Assembly: GCA_947165115.1 (NCBI GenBank)
Contig: CAMUZD010000053.1
Location: 1-8,807 of the forward strand
DNA: 8,807 nt
Direction of reading: 5' to 3'
DNA from: an uncultured Clostridia bacterium
Lineage (GTDB): Bacteria; Bacillota; Clostridia; Oscillospirales; Acutalibacteraceae
Both the position numbers and the translations under genes were made by a program. Position 1 is the stretch's first letter, and the number at the start of each line of letters is the position of its first letter. Below, in pieces: positions 1-6,804 of this stretch. A model generated the notes under the pieces. The model was not told the origin of the DNA. It did not search any database and saw only the letters and a list, made by a program, of their open reading frames with translations.

Positions 1-35
1 AAATGAGGAAACCGACAGAAAAGGAGAATGAATCT

Positions 36-1640
36 ATGGCAAATCTCGACTTAACCAAATACGGCATTTCCGACGTAAAAGAAATCGTCTACAATCCCTC
101 TTTTGAAACTCTCTTTGAGGAAGAAACCAAGCCCGGCCTCACCGGCTTTGAAGTAGGTCAGGTCAGCGAACTTGATGCTGTCAACGTTATGACCGGTGTA
201 TATACCGGCCGCTCGCCCAAGGATAAATACATCGTTATGGATGAGAATTCGAAGAATACCGTATGGTGGACCACCGACGAATATAAGAACGACAACCATC
301 CGATGAGCGAAGAGACATTTGAATATGTTAAAGGTCTTGCGAGAAAGCAGCTCTCCGGCAAGAGACTTTTCGTTATGGACGCTTTCTGCGGCACCAACAA
401 AGAAACCCGTATGGCTATCCGCTTTATAATGGAAGTTGCCTGGCAGGCACATTTCGTAAAGAATATGTTCATCCGTCCCTCCGAGGAGGAGCTTGCGGAT
501 TTCGAGCCCGATTTCGTAGTATATACTGCCTCAAAGGCGAAGGTTGACAATTATCAGGAGCTCGGTCTCAATTCCGACACCTGCGTTGCTTTCAACATTA
601 CCTCCCGTGAGCAGGTCATCCTCAACACCTGGTATGGCGGCGAAATGAAGAAGGGTATGTTCTCAATGATGAACTACTATCTTCCTCTCAAGGGCATCGC
701 TGCTATGCACTGCTCGGCAAATACCGATATGAACGGCGAAAACACCGCTATCTTCTTCGGCCTTTCCGGCACCGGCAAGACCACCCTTTCCACCGACCCG
801 AAGCGTCTTCTTATCGGCGATGACGAGCACGGCTGGGATGACAAGGGCGTCTTCAATTTTGAGGGTGGATGCTACGCGAAGGTTATCAACCTCGATAAGG
901 ATTCCGAGCCTGACATCTATAACGCAATCAAGCGTAACGCTCTTCTTGAGAACGTTACTCTCGATGAAAACGGCAAAATCGACTTTGCCGACAAGAGCGT
1001 AACGGAGAATACCCGCGTTTCCTATCCCATCGACCATATAAAGAATATCGTCCGCCCCGTCTCATCGGCACCCGAGGCAAAGCAGGTTATCTTCCTTTCG
1101 GCTGACGCTTTCGGCGTTCTGCCCCCGGTTTCAATCCTGACTCCCGAGCAGACCAAATATTACTTCCTCTCCGGCTTCACCGCAAAACTTGCAGGCACCG
1201 AGCGCGGAATTACCGAACCCACCCCGACCTTCTCCGCCTGCTTCGGTCAGGCATTCCTTGAGCTTCATCCTACCAAGTATGCGGAAGAGCTTGTCAAGAG
1301 AATGGAGAAGAGCGGAGCTAAGGCATATCTTGTCAACACCGGCTGGAATGGCACAGGCAAGCGTATCTCCATTAAAGATACACGCGGAATAATCGACGCC
1401 ATCCTTTCGGGCGCTATCAACAATGCTCCTACAAAGACCATCCCCTTCTTCAATCTTGAGGTTCCGACCGAGCTCGAAGGCGTTGCAACAGAGATTCTCG
1501 ATCCGCGCGACACCTACGCAAACGGCGCTGACTGGGATGAGAAGGCAAAAGATCTTGCTTCAAGATTCATCAATAACTTCAAGAAGTATGAAGGCAACGA
1601 GGCAGGCAAAGCACTTGTTCCCGCAGGTCCCCAGCTTTAA
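36..1640 (+). CDS. pckA: Phosphoenolpyruvate carboxykinase (ATP)
   Basis: ATP-dependent PEP carboxykinase, a cytosolic enzyme interconverting oxaloacetate + ATP and PEP + CO2 + ADP. In fermentative anaerobes it often runs in the carboxylating direction, making oxaloacetate for succinate formation (family knowledge). The 534-residue length is normal for the ATP-dependent class. Visible landmarks, numbered from the chosen start: substrate-binding TGRSPKDKY at 57-65 (Arg59); the PEPCK signature region with Lys206 and His225 (in AAMHCSANTD), the expected metal ligands; P-loop GLSGTGKTT at 242-250 (Lys248); and the second kinase/metal motif LIGDDEHGW with Asp262/Asp263. An in-frame ATG lies at 3, but AAGGAG at 21-26 sits 9 nt before the ATG at 36, and MANLDLTKYG is a natural N-terminus, so 36 is preferred. 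It is monocistronic on this side, closed by a strong terminator. The promoter lies outside the window. No key residue is missing. Confidence 0.97.
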   Translation: MANLDLTKYGISDVKEIVYNPSFETLFEEETKPGLTGFEVGQVSELDAVNVMTGVYTGRSPKDKYIVMDENSKNTVWWTTDEYKNDNHPMSEETFEYVKGLARKQLSGKRLFVMDAFCGTNKETRMAIRFIMEVAWQAHFVKNMFIRPSEEELADFEPDFVVYTASKAKVDNYQELGLNSDTCVAFNITSREQVILNTWYGGEMKKGMFSMMNYYLPLKGIAAMHCSANTDMNGENTAIFFGLSGTGKTTLSTDPKRLLIGDDEHGWDDKGVFNFEGGCYAKVINLDKDSEPDIYNAIKRNALLENVTLDENGKIDFADKSVTENTRVSYPIDHIKNIVRPVSSAPEAKQVIFLSADAFGVLPPVSILTPEQTKYYFLSGFTAKLAGTERGITEPTPTFSACFGQAFLELHPTKYAEELVKRMEKSGAKAYLVNTGWNGTGKRISIKDTRGIIDAILSGAINNAPTKTIPFFNLEVPTELEGVATEILDPRDTYANGADWDEKAKDLASRFINNFKKYEGNEAGKALVPAGPQL

Positions 1641-1659
1641 TTGAAAATAGAAGAATATA

Positions 1660-1697
1660 CCAAGCCCGCAGGAAGAATCCTGCGGGCTTGGCGTTTT
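1660..1697 (+). terminator. Rho-independent terminator of pckA
   Basis: A perfect 14-bp stem (1660-1673 with 1678-1691) encloses an AGAA tetraloop, followed by CGTTTTAT. It begins 20 nt after the pckA stop codon. The reverse direction lacks a clear T-run, so it probably acts mainly on the + strand. Confidence 0.9.
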
Positions 1698-1800
1698 ATA
1701 TATTCCCGTAATTCCGGACACAGATGAGTCGAAAATATAAACTGACACAACTCCCTGATTTGCGATTCCTTTTGCGCCGGAGCGGGATTATATGCGATTA

Positions 1801-2181
1801 TTATGCTGCGTCTGCTTTCTTTTTCCTGCCTGCCGCTTTAGAAACAAGTGCGCAGGCAACAGCACCGATGCCGAGTCCGGCTACTCCAGAGATAGCTAGA
1901 TTACCGGCGGTGAAGCTTGAGCCGGCTGATGCCGATTTTGCAGCTGATGAATCTACTTTGAAATAAACATATATGCCGGGAGCATCCTTGTTCCAGTCAT
2001 AGAGTCCGCTGTTGAGATTGAACGCCGCGCCGCTTCCGAACATATGAATACCAGTCTTGTATCCTGCGGGAATATTGGTATCCTTAACCTTTACAAGCAG
2101 GGAAGAGGCGAGAGTCGGCGCTGCCACTTCACTCTTCTGGGCATAGAGGGCGAGCCACTGCTTACCGACGTCGCCGTTCAT
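1801..2181 (-). CDS. C-terminal part of a membrane-anchored surface protein, probably truncated
   Basis: No confident family. The 126 residues contain two similar stretches, the residues just before and after Met1 (ADMNGDVGKQWLALYAQ) and residues 60-75 (LYDWNKDAPGIYVYFK). Both follow a D-x-N-x(5)-aromatic/Leu-Tyr pattern that recalls small beta-rich repeats of clostridial surface proteins; this likeness is inference. A Ser/Ala linker (77-92), a hydrophobic helix (about 95-114) and a basic tail ending GRKKKADAA follow, as in a C-terminal membrane anchor. No LPxTG is seen. The ATG at 2181 has no Shine-Dalgarno. The frame stays open to a TGA at 2278-2280 and the extra residues look coding. An AGGAGG (2267-2262) lies 5 nt before an in-frame GTA (2256-2254), where a start codon would be expected. 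No signal peptide is encoded. It is therefore a decayed or N-terminally lost gene, or one starting at 2181 with weak translation. Confidence 0.55.
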   Translation of the reverse strand: MNGDVGKQWLALYAQKSEVAAPTLASSLLVKVKDTNIPAGYKTGIHMFGSGAAFNLNSGLYDWNKDAPGIYVYFKVDSSAAKSASAGSSFTAGNLAISGVAGLGIGAVACALVSKAAGRKKKADAA

Positions 2182-2306
2182 ATCGGCACAGGTTCCGAGA
2201 GTCTTATAAAACTCATCTTTTGAGTTTCTGTTGCATTCGACCGCTTTATAATATACTGTTGCCTCCTGCGGAAAGTTTCATTACATCTGTATATTAACAT
2301 ATAAAG

Positions 2307-2326
2307 GGTGACAAAAAGGTGACAAA
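2307..2326. repeat. Tandem 9-bp direct repeat in a divergent intergenic region
   Basis: GGTGACAAA occurs at 2307-2315 and again at 2318-2326. Start-to-start spacing is 11 bp, one helical turn, as in tandem binding sites for a dimeric regulator. Read on the minus strand, each copy supplies a TTGTCA that could serve as -35 for the gene at 1801-2181, with AT-rich -10 candidates around 2286-2302. The rest of 2182-2376 shows no ORF or convincing RNA structure. Confidence 0.35.
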
Positions 2327-2376
2327 TTATCCGTTATCCGAAATCATGCTTTTCTCCGCTTTTTTCGGACAACCTC

Positions 2377-2405
2377 TTGACAAACATATTTCAACTGTAT
2401 ATAGT
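2377..2405 (+). promoter_or_regulatory. Sigma-A promoter of the gntR-ABC operon
   Basis: Consensus -35 TTGACA (2377-2382), a 17-bp spacer and -10 TATAGT (2400-2405). Predicted transcription start is near 2412, giving a leader of about 30 nt before the gntR start. The -10 overlaps the palindromic operator at 2402-2419, which points to repression by occlusion. Confidence 0.85.
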
Positions 2406-2419
2406 GTATATATACACTA
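2402..2419. promoter_or_regulatory. Palindromic operator, likely autorepression site of the GntR regulator
   Basis: TAGTGTATATATACACTA is a perfect 18-bp palindrome covering the -10 box and start site. The GT...TA...TA...AC arrangement fits operators described for the YtrA subfamily of GntR regulators (family knowledge). The regulator gene begins 22 bp downstream, so a feedback loop is the natural reading. Confidence 0.75.
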
Positions 2420-2440
2420 ATGCGCAATAGTGAGGTAAGT

Positions 2441-2824
2441 ATGAATATCATTATCAGCAACACATCGGGTATACCGATATACGAACAGATTGAGGAGCAG
2501 ATAAAGGCGCAGATAATGTCGGGCGGGCTTCGCGAAGGCGAGCTTCTCCCCTCAATGAGAGTGCTCGCAAAAGAGCTCAGAATCAGCATTATCACCACAA
2601 AACGCGCCTATGAAGAGCTTGAACGCGACGGATATATCTGCACCGTTCAGGGCAGAGGCTGCTTTGTGAACTCGGTCAATGCCGAGCTTGTTAAAGAGAA
2701 TATGCTTGTCGCAATTCAGGAACTTTTCGAGACGGCTGCAGACAAGGCGGCAATCGGCAGGATTTCTCTCGGCGAGCTGACCGAAACGCTGAAAATCATC
2801 TATAAGGAGAAGAACAATGAGTGA
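2441..2824 (+). CDS. GntR-family transcriptional regulator, YtrA subfamily
   Basis: A short (127 aa) DNA-binding repressor. Residues about 10-78 form the GntR winged helix: a first helix in IYEQIEEQIKAQIMSG, the helix-turn-helix in about 36-66 (LPSMRVLAKEL...TTKRAYEELERDGYI) and a wing around TVQGRGCFV (68-76). Only a short helical tail of about 45 residues follows, probably for dimerisation, with no large effector domain. That layout defines the YtrA subfamily. An in-frame ATG exists at 2420 inside the operator region, but GTGAGG at 2430-2435 sits 5 nt before the ATG at 2441, and MNIIISNTSGIPIYEQI is a typical family start. It overlaps the ABC ATPase gene by 8 nt. Such regulators usually repress their own ABC operon and release it under envelope stress or antibiotic exposure; the inducer here is unknown. 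Confidence 0.92.
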   Translation: MNIIISNTSGIPIYEQIEEQIKAQIMSGGLREGELLPSMRVLAKELRISIITTKRAYEELERDGYICTVQGRGCFVNSVNAELVKENMLVAIQELFETAADKAAIGRISLGELTETLKIIYKEKNNE

Positions 2825-3698
2825 AATAAATAATGTAATAGAATTCAGAAACGCGGTTAAGGATTACGGCGATTTCAGGCTGGATAAGATAACTTTCGCC
2901 GTCCCCGAAGGAAGCGTCTGCGGCTTTATCGGGCAAAACGGCGCGGGCAAAACCACGACCATTGCTATGCTGCTTGATATTATCGGCAGGGATTCGGGCG
3001 AGGTCCTGCTTTTCGGCGAGCCGGTTGACGGGAAACACGCACATCTGAGAGAGGACGTCGGAGTCGTCTTTGATGAAATGGGATTTCATGAATTCCTGAC
3101 TCCCAAACAGATAAATGCCATTCTCAAGAATTCATATAAGAACTGGAGCGAGGAAACATTTTTTGAAAATCTCAGAAAATTCTCGCTGCCTTCAAATAAG
3201 AAATGCGGTGCGTTTTCACGCGGAATGAGGATGAAACTCCAGATTGCCGCCGCCCTCTCACATAATGCAAAACTGCTTGTAATGGATGAGCCGACAAGCG
3301 GTCTTGATCCGATAGTAAGAAATGAAATTCTGCAGATTTTCAGAGAATTCATGACCGAGGAAAATCATACTATTCTTCTCTCCTCCCATATCACCGGCGA
3401 CCTTGAAAAAATCGCCGATGAAGTGGTATTCATCGATGGCGGAAAGATTGTGCTCGCGGGCAACAAGGATGATATTCTCGAAAAGCACGCACTCCTCAAA
3501 TGCTCAAATGAAGATGCCGCAGTAATAAGCGAATCCGTGACGGTTTACAGACAGGAGGGAGCTTACGGCGCGGAGATACTCGTCAATGACGCCGATGCCT
3601 GCAGGCGCCTTTATCCCGGCATGGTGATGGAGCCCGCAACACTCGAGGAGATAATGATAAACTATGTCAACAGGGCAAAAAGCAGCCCTGCTGGCTGA
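2817..3698 (+). CDS. ABC transporter ATP-binding protein (YtrB/BcrA type)
   Basis: The 293-aa cytoplasmic ATPase energises the two membrane proteins encoded downstream. Motifs: Walker A GQNGAGKTT (39-47, Lys45); a Q-loop region VGVVFDEMGF (81-90) with Asp instead of the usual Gln; ABC signature FSRGM (133-137), diverged from LSGGQ but common in this branch; Walker B LLVMDEP with catalytic Glu158, then SGLDP; H-loop His191 in LLSSHI. The C-terminal 80 residues are the extra domain seen in BcrA/YtrB-like proteins. It starts inside the end of the regulator gene (8-nt overlap), suggesting translational coupling. Family members drive export or immunity against lipid II-binding antibiotics, or other envelope functions; the substrate here cannot be read from sequence. 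Confidence 0.93.
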   Translation: MSEINNVIEFRNAVKDYGDFRLDKITFAVPEGSVCGFIGQNGAGKTTTIAMLLDIIGRDSGEVLLFGEPVDGKHAHLREDVGVVFDEMGFHEFLTPKQINAILKNSYKNWSEETFFENLRKFSLPSNKKCGAFSRGMRMKLQIAAALSHNAKLLVMDEPTSGLDPIVRNEILQIFREFMTEENHTILLSSHITGDLEKIADEVVFIDGGKIVLAGNKDDILEKHALLKCSNEDAAVISESVTVYRQEGAYGAEILVNDADACRRLYPGMVMEPATLEEIMINYVNRAKSSPAG

Positions 3699-3708
3699 GG
3701 AGGCAGTT

Positions 3709-4458
3709 ATGAAAGGCCTGATAATAAAAGATTTATACTGCCTTAAAAAGCAGTTTGTTATGTTCGCTTTCATAATAACCGGAGTGGTCGCGGTAGCGAT
3801 TATGTTCGTTCTCAGCGAGCAGTTCGGCAATCTGAAAGAGACGGTCACCGGAATGACGGAAGCGGGGTTTGATATAGCTTCAATGGTAAAAACCTCCGTG
3901 ATGTTTTTCATGCTGCTGCCGCTGGTCTGCACCGGAAATGTCGCGGATTCATTCGCCGATGACAAGACTGCTTCATTCTATAAAACGGCAGCTTCACTGC
4001 CCGTTCAGGCAGAAAAAAGAGTGCTCTCAAAATTCGTGACCGCGGTTCTGTTCCTCGCGGTCGGCCTTGCCGTCGACGTCGCTATGGCGGCGGTGATTTC
4101 GTCCGTTTCGGATATTATCCTTTTTTCAAAATGCGCGGGAACTCTCGTTTCGCTTTCAGCCTGCATGCTGATATTCATGTCGTGCGTAATACTGCTGAAT
4201 TACGCAGGAGTTCCGTCAATTTATTCGACGTTTATTCCGCTCGGCATTGCGGGAATTTTAATACTCGCCCTGAAAATGAAAGATATTGTAAATGCACTTA
4301 CAAGCGACGATGTTTCGTCTGTTGCGCGGACTTTCAGAGCTTTGATACACGCGCTCGAATCGCGCCCGCACATCTTTATCCTCATAGCTGCCGCAACCGC
4401 CGTTGTGTGCTGGTTTGCCTCGGTTTGGTTTGCGAAGAGAAAGAGAGGTGTCGCATAA
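3709..4458 (+). CDS. ABC-2-type transporter permease, first subunit
   Basis: A 249-residue integral membrane protein with six predicted hydrophobic helices (about 15-35, 60-78, 108-131, 143-163, 172-190 and 221-241) and a basic C-terminus (FAKRKRGVA). MKGLIIKDLYCLKKQF at the N-terminus and a cytoplasmic loop with FADDKTASFYKTAASLPV (82-99) between helices 2 and 3 fit the ABC-2 family resembling ABC2_membrane_5, where this loop contacts the ATPase. The frame is open from 3664, but GAGGAGG at 3697-3703, 5 nt before the ATG at 3709, fixes the start; the longer version would overlap the ATPase gene without its own ribosome site. It ends in TAATG, sharing one base with the next permease gene. Together with that protein it should form the membrane channel. 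Specificity is unknown. Confidence 0.85.
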   Translation: MKGLIIKDLYCLKKQFVMFAFIITGVVAVAIMFVLSEQFGNLKETVTGMTEAGFDIASMVKTSVMFFMLLPLVCTGNVADSFADDKTASFYKTAASLPVQAEKRVLSKFVTAVLFLAVGLAVDVAMAAVISSVSDIILFSKCAGTLVSLSACMLIFMSCVILLNYAGVPSIYSTFIPLGIAGILILALKMKDIVNALTSDDVSSVARTFRALIHALESRPHIFILIAAATAVVCWFASVWFAKRKRGVA

Positions 4459-5240
4459 TGGGCGGTATGCTCTATAAAGATTTTCTCGCCGTAAAGGGTA
4501 AAAAAGTTCTTATCATCGTGCTGGTATGCACTCTGCTGTTTATCGCTCTGCGCCTTGCGCTTCCTGGCGCGGATATGGTGAAAACCGGCGAAACAGGCGA
4601 GGAGACGAGTTTTGCCGACGGCAATATGATTGACGCATTTCTCTGGACAGTGCCCTTCTTATTTGCGTTAGCGGGAATCGGGCTCCCGGCCGTATGGATA
4701 AAGAGCCTTGTTGCACAGGATGAAAAGAATAAAATAAGAGCATTCACAAAATCCCTGCCCTTCGGCAAGAACACATATATCGCTTCAAAATATATCTTCC
4801 TTGCCGTCGCGGTTTATGCGGCAATGTCTATGGAGATGATATGGTGTGAAATATTTTTTTCGCGCTCCGGCGACAACTCCTTTATGGATATTGTGAAAAC
4901 TCTTCAGTCTTTTCTGATTATTCTTTCGAGCGCCTCGCTGTTTATTGCGGGAATCGAGCTCCCGTTTTTCCTTACTCTCGGGAGCAAAAAGGCAACCGGA
5001 GTAAAAAGCGCAATTCTCGAGCTTCTCTTCCTTTTTGTTATCGGCTGGTTCTTCTTCGGAAATCTTGATATATTCGAAAAGATAGATTTATTCAATATGA
5101 TAGAGTGGACAAATACTCACGGATTTGAAATAAATATGATGATTGTCCTGTGCCCGGTTATCGCCTCAGTTCTGTATTTTCTATCATATAAGCTGACCTG
5201 CGCAATCAACAGAAACAGGGAGGCGGGTATTGATGAATAA
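4458..5240 (+). CDS. ABC-2-type transporter permease, second subunit
   Basis: A 260-residue membrane protein of the same general type as the preceding permease but clearly different in sequence, suggesting a heterodimer. Six hydrophobic segments lie near 16-36, 60-82, 109-133, 150-173, 184-202 and 225-246. The loop after helix 2, QDEKNKIRAFTKSLPF (87-102), has the D-E-x(n)-K-x-L-P pattern that is the coupling region of these permeases. The frame is open upstream to 4131, but that part is a shadow of the previous gene. The start at 4458 overlaps the previous stop by one base and has AGAGAGG (4442-4448) 9 nt upstream. A second in-frame ATG at 4467 (MLYKDF) is a possible alternative. It overlaps the next gene by 8 nt. 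Confidence 0.83.
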   Translation: MGGMLYKDFLAVKGKKVLIIVLVCTLLFIALRLALPGADMVKTGETGEETSFADGNMIDAFLWTVPFLFALAGIGLPAVWIKSLVAQDEKNKIRAFTKSLPFGKNTYIASKYIFLAVAVYAAMSMEMIWCEIFFSRSGDNSFMDIVKTLQSFLIILSSASLFIAGIELPFFLTLGSKKATGVKSAILELLFLFVIGWFFFGNLDIFEKIDLFNMIEWTNTHGFEINMMIVLCPVIASVLYFLSYKLTCAINRNREAGIDE

Positions 5241-6237
5241 AGCTCAGAAAAAAGCAGAGACAAAGAATCTGCTGATTTATCTCGGCATTACGTTCGCGAT
5301 TTCATGGACAATGTTCTTTTCGTTCATACTGCCGGGCAACAGTTTTCTTGACGAAAACGGAAGCCTGAGCTGTATCGGAAATCTTATCTGCACACTCGGT
5401 ATGCTCTGCCCCGCCCTCGGCGTAATAATCACAAGATTTATCACTAAAGAAGGCTTTAAGCTCTCGGGCGAAAGCTCGATAATGCTCGGAATTGAGTTGA
5501 AAAACCGCAAATATATCTTTTATATTCTTGCGATACTGATCCCGTGGATATATACCGAACTCGGCTATGCCCTGTCTGCCGCGCTGAGTCCCGGCGCATT
5601 CGATAGGGATTTCTTCGCCGGTGTAACGGATGATGCGCGAAACGCATATATGTTCCCGCTGATGGCGATTGTATCCGGCGTATTCTTCTCATTTGGCGGA
5701 CTCGGGGAAGAACTCGGCTGGCGCGGATACATGATGCCGAAACTCATTAATATCTGCGGCACGGGAAGGGCCGTGATTATTGGCGGAATAATCTGGGGAA
5801 TATGGCACTGGCCGCTGACTTATTTCGGCCACAATTTCGGAACGGATTACCGGGGCTACCCCTGGGTCGGCTTCGCTGGAATGGTTTTCCTCTGCGTGTT
5901 TATGGGAATTCTGCTGACTTTCGTTACGGTAAAAACCGGCTCCGTCTGGCCCGCGGCAATTCTCCACGCGGTAAACAACGCTCAGCCGTCGATAATTCAA
6001 TTTTTCATAAATCCCGAAAAAATAAAACCGCCGTTTGACGAAACGGCAATCAGCTTCCTTATCAGAAATCTCCCGTTGACAATCATCGCTGTCCTTGTAT
6101 TTTTGCTGTTTATGAGAAAAAAGAAAAGCGCAGAAAAACTGCCCGCAAGGTTTAGCCTTGCGGGCTTTCGCTTATGCTTTATTCAATTTCAAGTTTCCTG
6201 GCTTCGGGAACTGCAGGCTGCTTCTTGGGAAGGGTGA
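5233..6237 (+). CDS. CPBP family intramembrane metalloprotease-like protein
   Basis: A polytopic membrane protein of the CPBP/Abi (CAAX protease and bacteriocin-processing) family. All three hallmark motifs are present: EELGWRGY at 159-166 (Glu159, Glu160, Arg164), the second-motif His192 in GIWHWP, and HAVNN at 245-249 (His245, Asn249). Catalytic residues therefore look intact. AGGGAGG at 5217-5223 lies 9 nt before the ATG at 5233; a TTG at 5230 is less likely. Its place in a GntR-ABC operon suggests a role in envelope stress or self-immunity to peptide antibiotics (inference). Oddity: after the last helix and its MRKKK stop-transfer signal (294-298) the frame runs straight through the bidirectional terminator and 59 bp antisense into the hsp20 gene. 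The last 36 residues or so look non-native. An A AAA AAG run at 6117-6123 would, in the -1 frame, end the protein at a TAG at 6153-6155. Confidence 0.88.
   Translation: MNKAQKKAETKNLLIYLGITFAISWTMFFSFILPGNSFLDENGSLSCIGNLICTLGMLCPALGVIITRFITKEGFKLSGESSIMLGIELKNRKYIFYILAILIPWIYTELGYALSAALSPGAFDRDFFAGVTDDARNAYMFPLMAIVSGVFFSFGGLGEELGWRGYMMPKLINICGTGRAVIIGGIIWGIWHWPLTYFGHNFGTDYRGYPWVGFAGMVFLCVFMGILLTFVTVKTGSVWPAAILHAVNNAQPSIIQFFINPEKIKPPFDETAISFLIRNLPLTIIAVLVFLLFMRKKKSAEKLPARFSLAGFRLCFIQFQVSWLRELQAASWEG
6117..6155 (+). other. Possible -1 frameshift (slippery A-run) site near the CPBP 3' end
   Basis: In frame, the codons are AGA AAA AAG, giving the heptamer A AAA AAG at 6117-6123, the same as the classical dnaX slippery site. 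A 10-bp hairpin begins 17 nt downstream, further than the usual 5-9 nt. Reading -1 after the slip gives a basic tail (EKRRKTARKV) and a TAG at 6153-6155 in the hairpin loop. It could be true frameshifting, transcript slippage or an indel in the sequence. Confidence 0.35.
6134..6166 (-). terminator. Terminator of hsp20, probably bidirectional
   Basis: A 10-bp stem pairs 6141-6150 with 6156-6165 around a TTTAG loop. On the minus strand it starts 13 nt after the hsp20 stop and is followed by AGTTTTTC, a good intrinsic terminator. On the + strand the tail is only CTTTCGCTT, so it should also end the ABC-CPBP transcript, less efficiently. Unusually, it lies inside the CPBP reading frame. Confidence 0.85.
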
Positions 6238-6637
6238 GTTTCAGCACGCCGTCTTCATATTTTGCCTTGATGCCGTCGGCGTCGATACCCGAGATATCAA
6301 AGGATCTGGTATAGGAACCGTAGGAACGCTCCATGCGGATAACCTTATCCTTGCTGTCCTTATCCTCGAATTTGCTGTGTCTTTCCGCCTTGACCGTGAG
6401 GCTGTCGCCGTCTATGCTCAGGTTGATATCTTTTTTGTCAAAGCCGGGCAGGTCTGCTTCGAGCATATAGTGATCGCCTTCATCGGTGATGTCGGTCCTG
6501 AATTCGGCAAGCTCTCTGCCGTCAAAGAAACCGCCGAAGGGGAAGCCGAAAAAGTTCTTTTCAAATTCATCCATACCTCTGAACGGATTATAGCAGCCGA
6601 CGGGATAATTTGTATTTCTTCTTGTAAGTTCAAACAT
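6179..6637 (-). CDS. Small heat-shock protein, Hsp20/alpha-crystallin family
   Basis: A 152-residue ATP-independent holdase that binds unfolding cytosolic proteins and keeps them refoldable. The N-terminal arm (1-43) is rich in Phe and Gly, as expected for the substrate-binding arm. The alpha-crystallin domain spans about 44-138, with EADLPGFDKKDINLSI (60-75) and the conserved A-x(4)-G-V-L motif as AKYEDGVLKLTLPK (125-138). The C-terminus carries L-E-I (149-151), the I/L-x-I/V anchor used for oligomer assembly. AGGAGG lies 7 nt before the ATG at 6637. Transcription appears to start about 140 nt upstream within a CIRCE element, implying HrcA repression and heat induction. Its 3' end overlaps the convergent CPBP reading frame. 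Confidence 0.95.
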   Translation of the reverse strand: MFELTRRNTNYPVGCYNPFRGMDEFEKNFFGFPFGGFFDGRELAEFRTDITDEGDHYMLEADLPGFDKKDINLSIDGDSLTVKAERHSKFEDKDSKDKVIRMERSYGSYTRSFDISGIDADGIKAKYEDGVLKLTLPKKQPAVPEARKLEIE

Positions 6638-6768
6638 AATAATACCTCCTGTTTGCGGTAATTACCGCTTTTTCATTCTTATTCTTGTTTCCTGTCCCTT
6701 CTGACAGCTTAATGATAAATCACAAAAATATACTTTTTGTTATTCTTTTGTGAATAAATTGTAAATTG
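6638..6768 (-). promoter_or_regulatory. Long 5' leader of hsp20 with a hairpin next to the ribosome site
   Basis: About 130 nt separate the CIRCE promoter from the hsp20 start, with no ORF of note. A perfect palindrome GCGGTAATTACCGC (6655-6668) can fold as a 5-bp stem with an AATT loop, only 3 nt upstream of the AGGAGG. A second inverted repeat pairs CACAAAA (6721-6727) with TTTTGTG (6746-6752). A temperature-sensitive role is possible but unsupported beyond position; the hairpin does not itself cover the Shine-Dalgarno. Confidence 0.3.
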
Positions 6769-6795
6769 TTAGCACTCATAATTATAGAGTGCTAA
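6769..6795. promoter_or_regulatory. CIRCE element (HrcA operator) with embedded hsp20 -10
   Basis: TTAGCACTC (6769-6777), a 9-bp spacer and GAGTGCTAA (6787-6795) match the CIRCE consensus perfectly. On the minus strand the spacer contains TATAAT (6786-6781), which serves as a -10 for hsp20; the matching -35 region around 6803-6810 is poor. HrcA bound here would block RNA polymerase until heat shock titrates it. Putting hsp20 rather than groE or dnaK under CIRCE is less common but known. The divergent -35 of the first small RNA begins only 10 bp beyond the element, so HrcA could affect it as well. Confidence 0.95.
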
Positions 6796-6804
6796 ATATT
6801 GAGC

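Noticed and set aside
51..1513. Several open frames of 80-133 codons antisense to pckA
   Set aside because: They lie wholly opposite a complete, conserved enzyme gene, lack ribosome sites and encode no recognisable domain; they result from its codon usage.
4131..4457. N-terminal extension of 109 residues on the second permease
   Set aside because: It overlaps the first permease in another frame and is Arg/Cys-rich with no membrane-protein character; the start at 4458 has a ribosome site and a family-like N-terminus.
6158..6661. 167-codon + strand frame opposite hsp20
   Set aside because: It is a shadow of hsp20, which has a ribosome site, CIRCE control and clear alpha-crystallin motifs.
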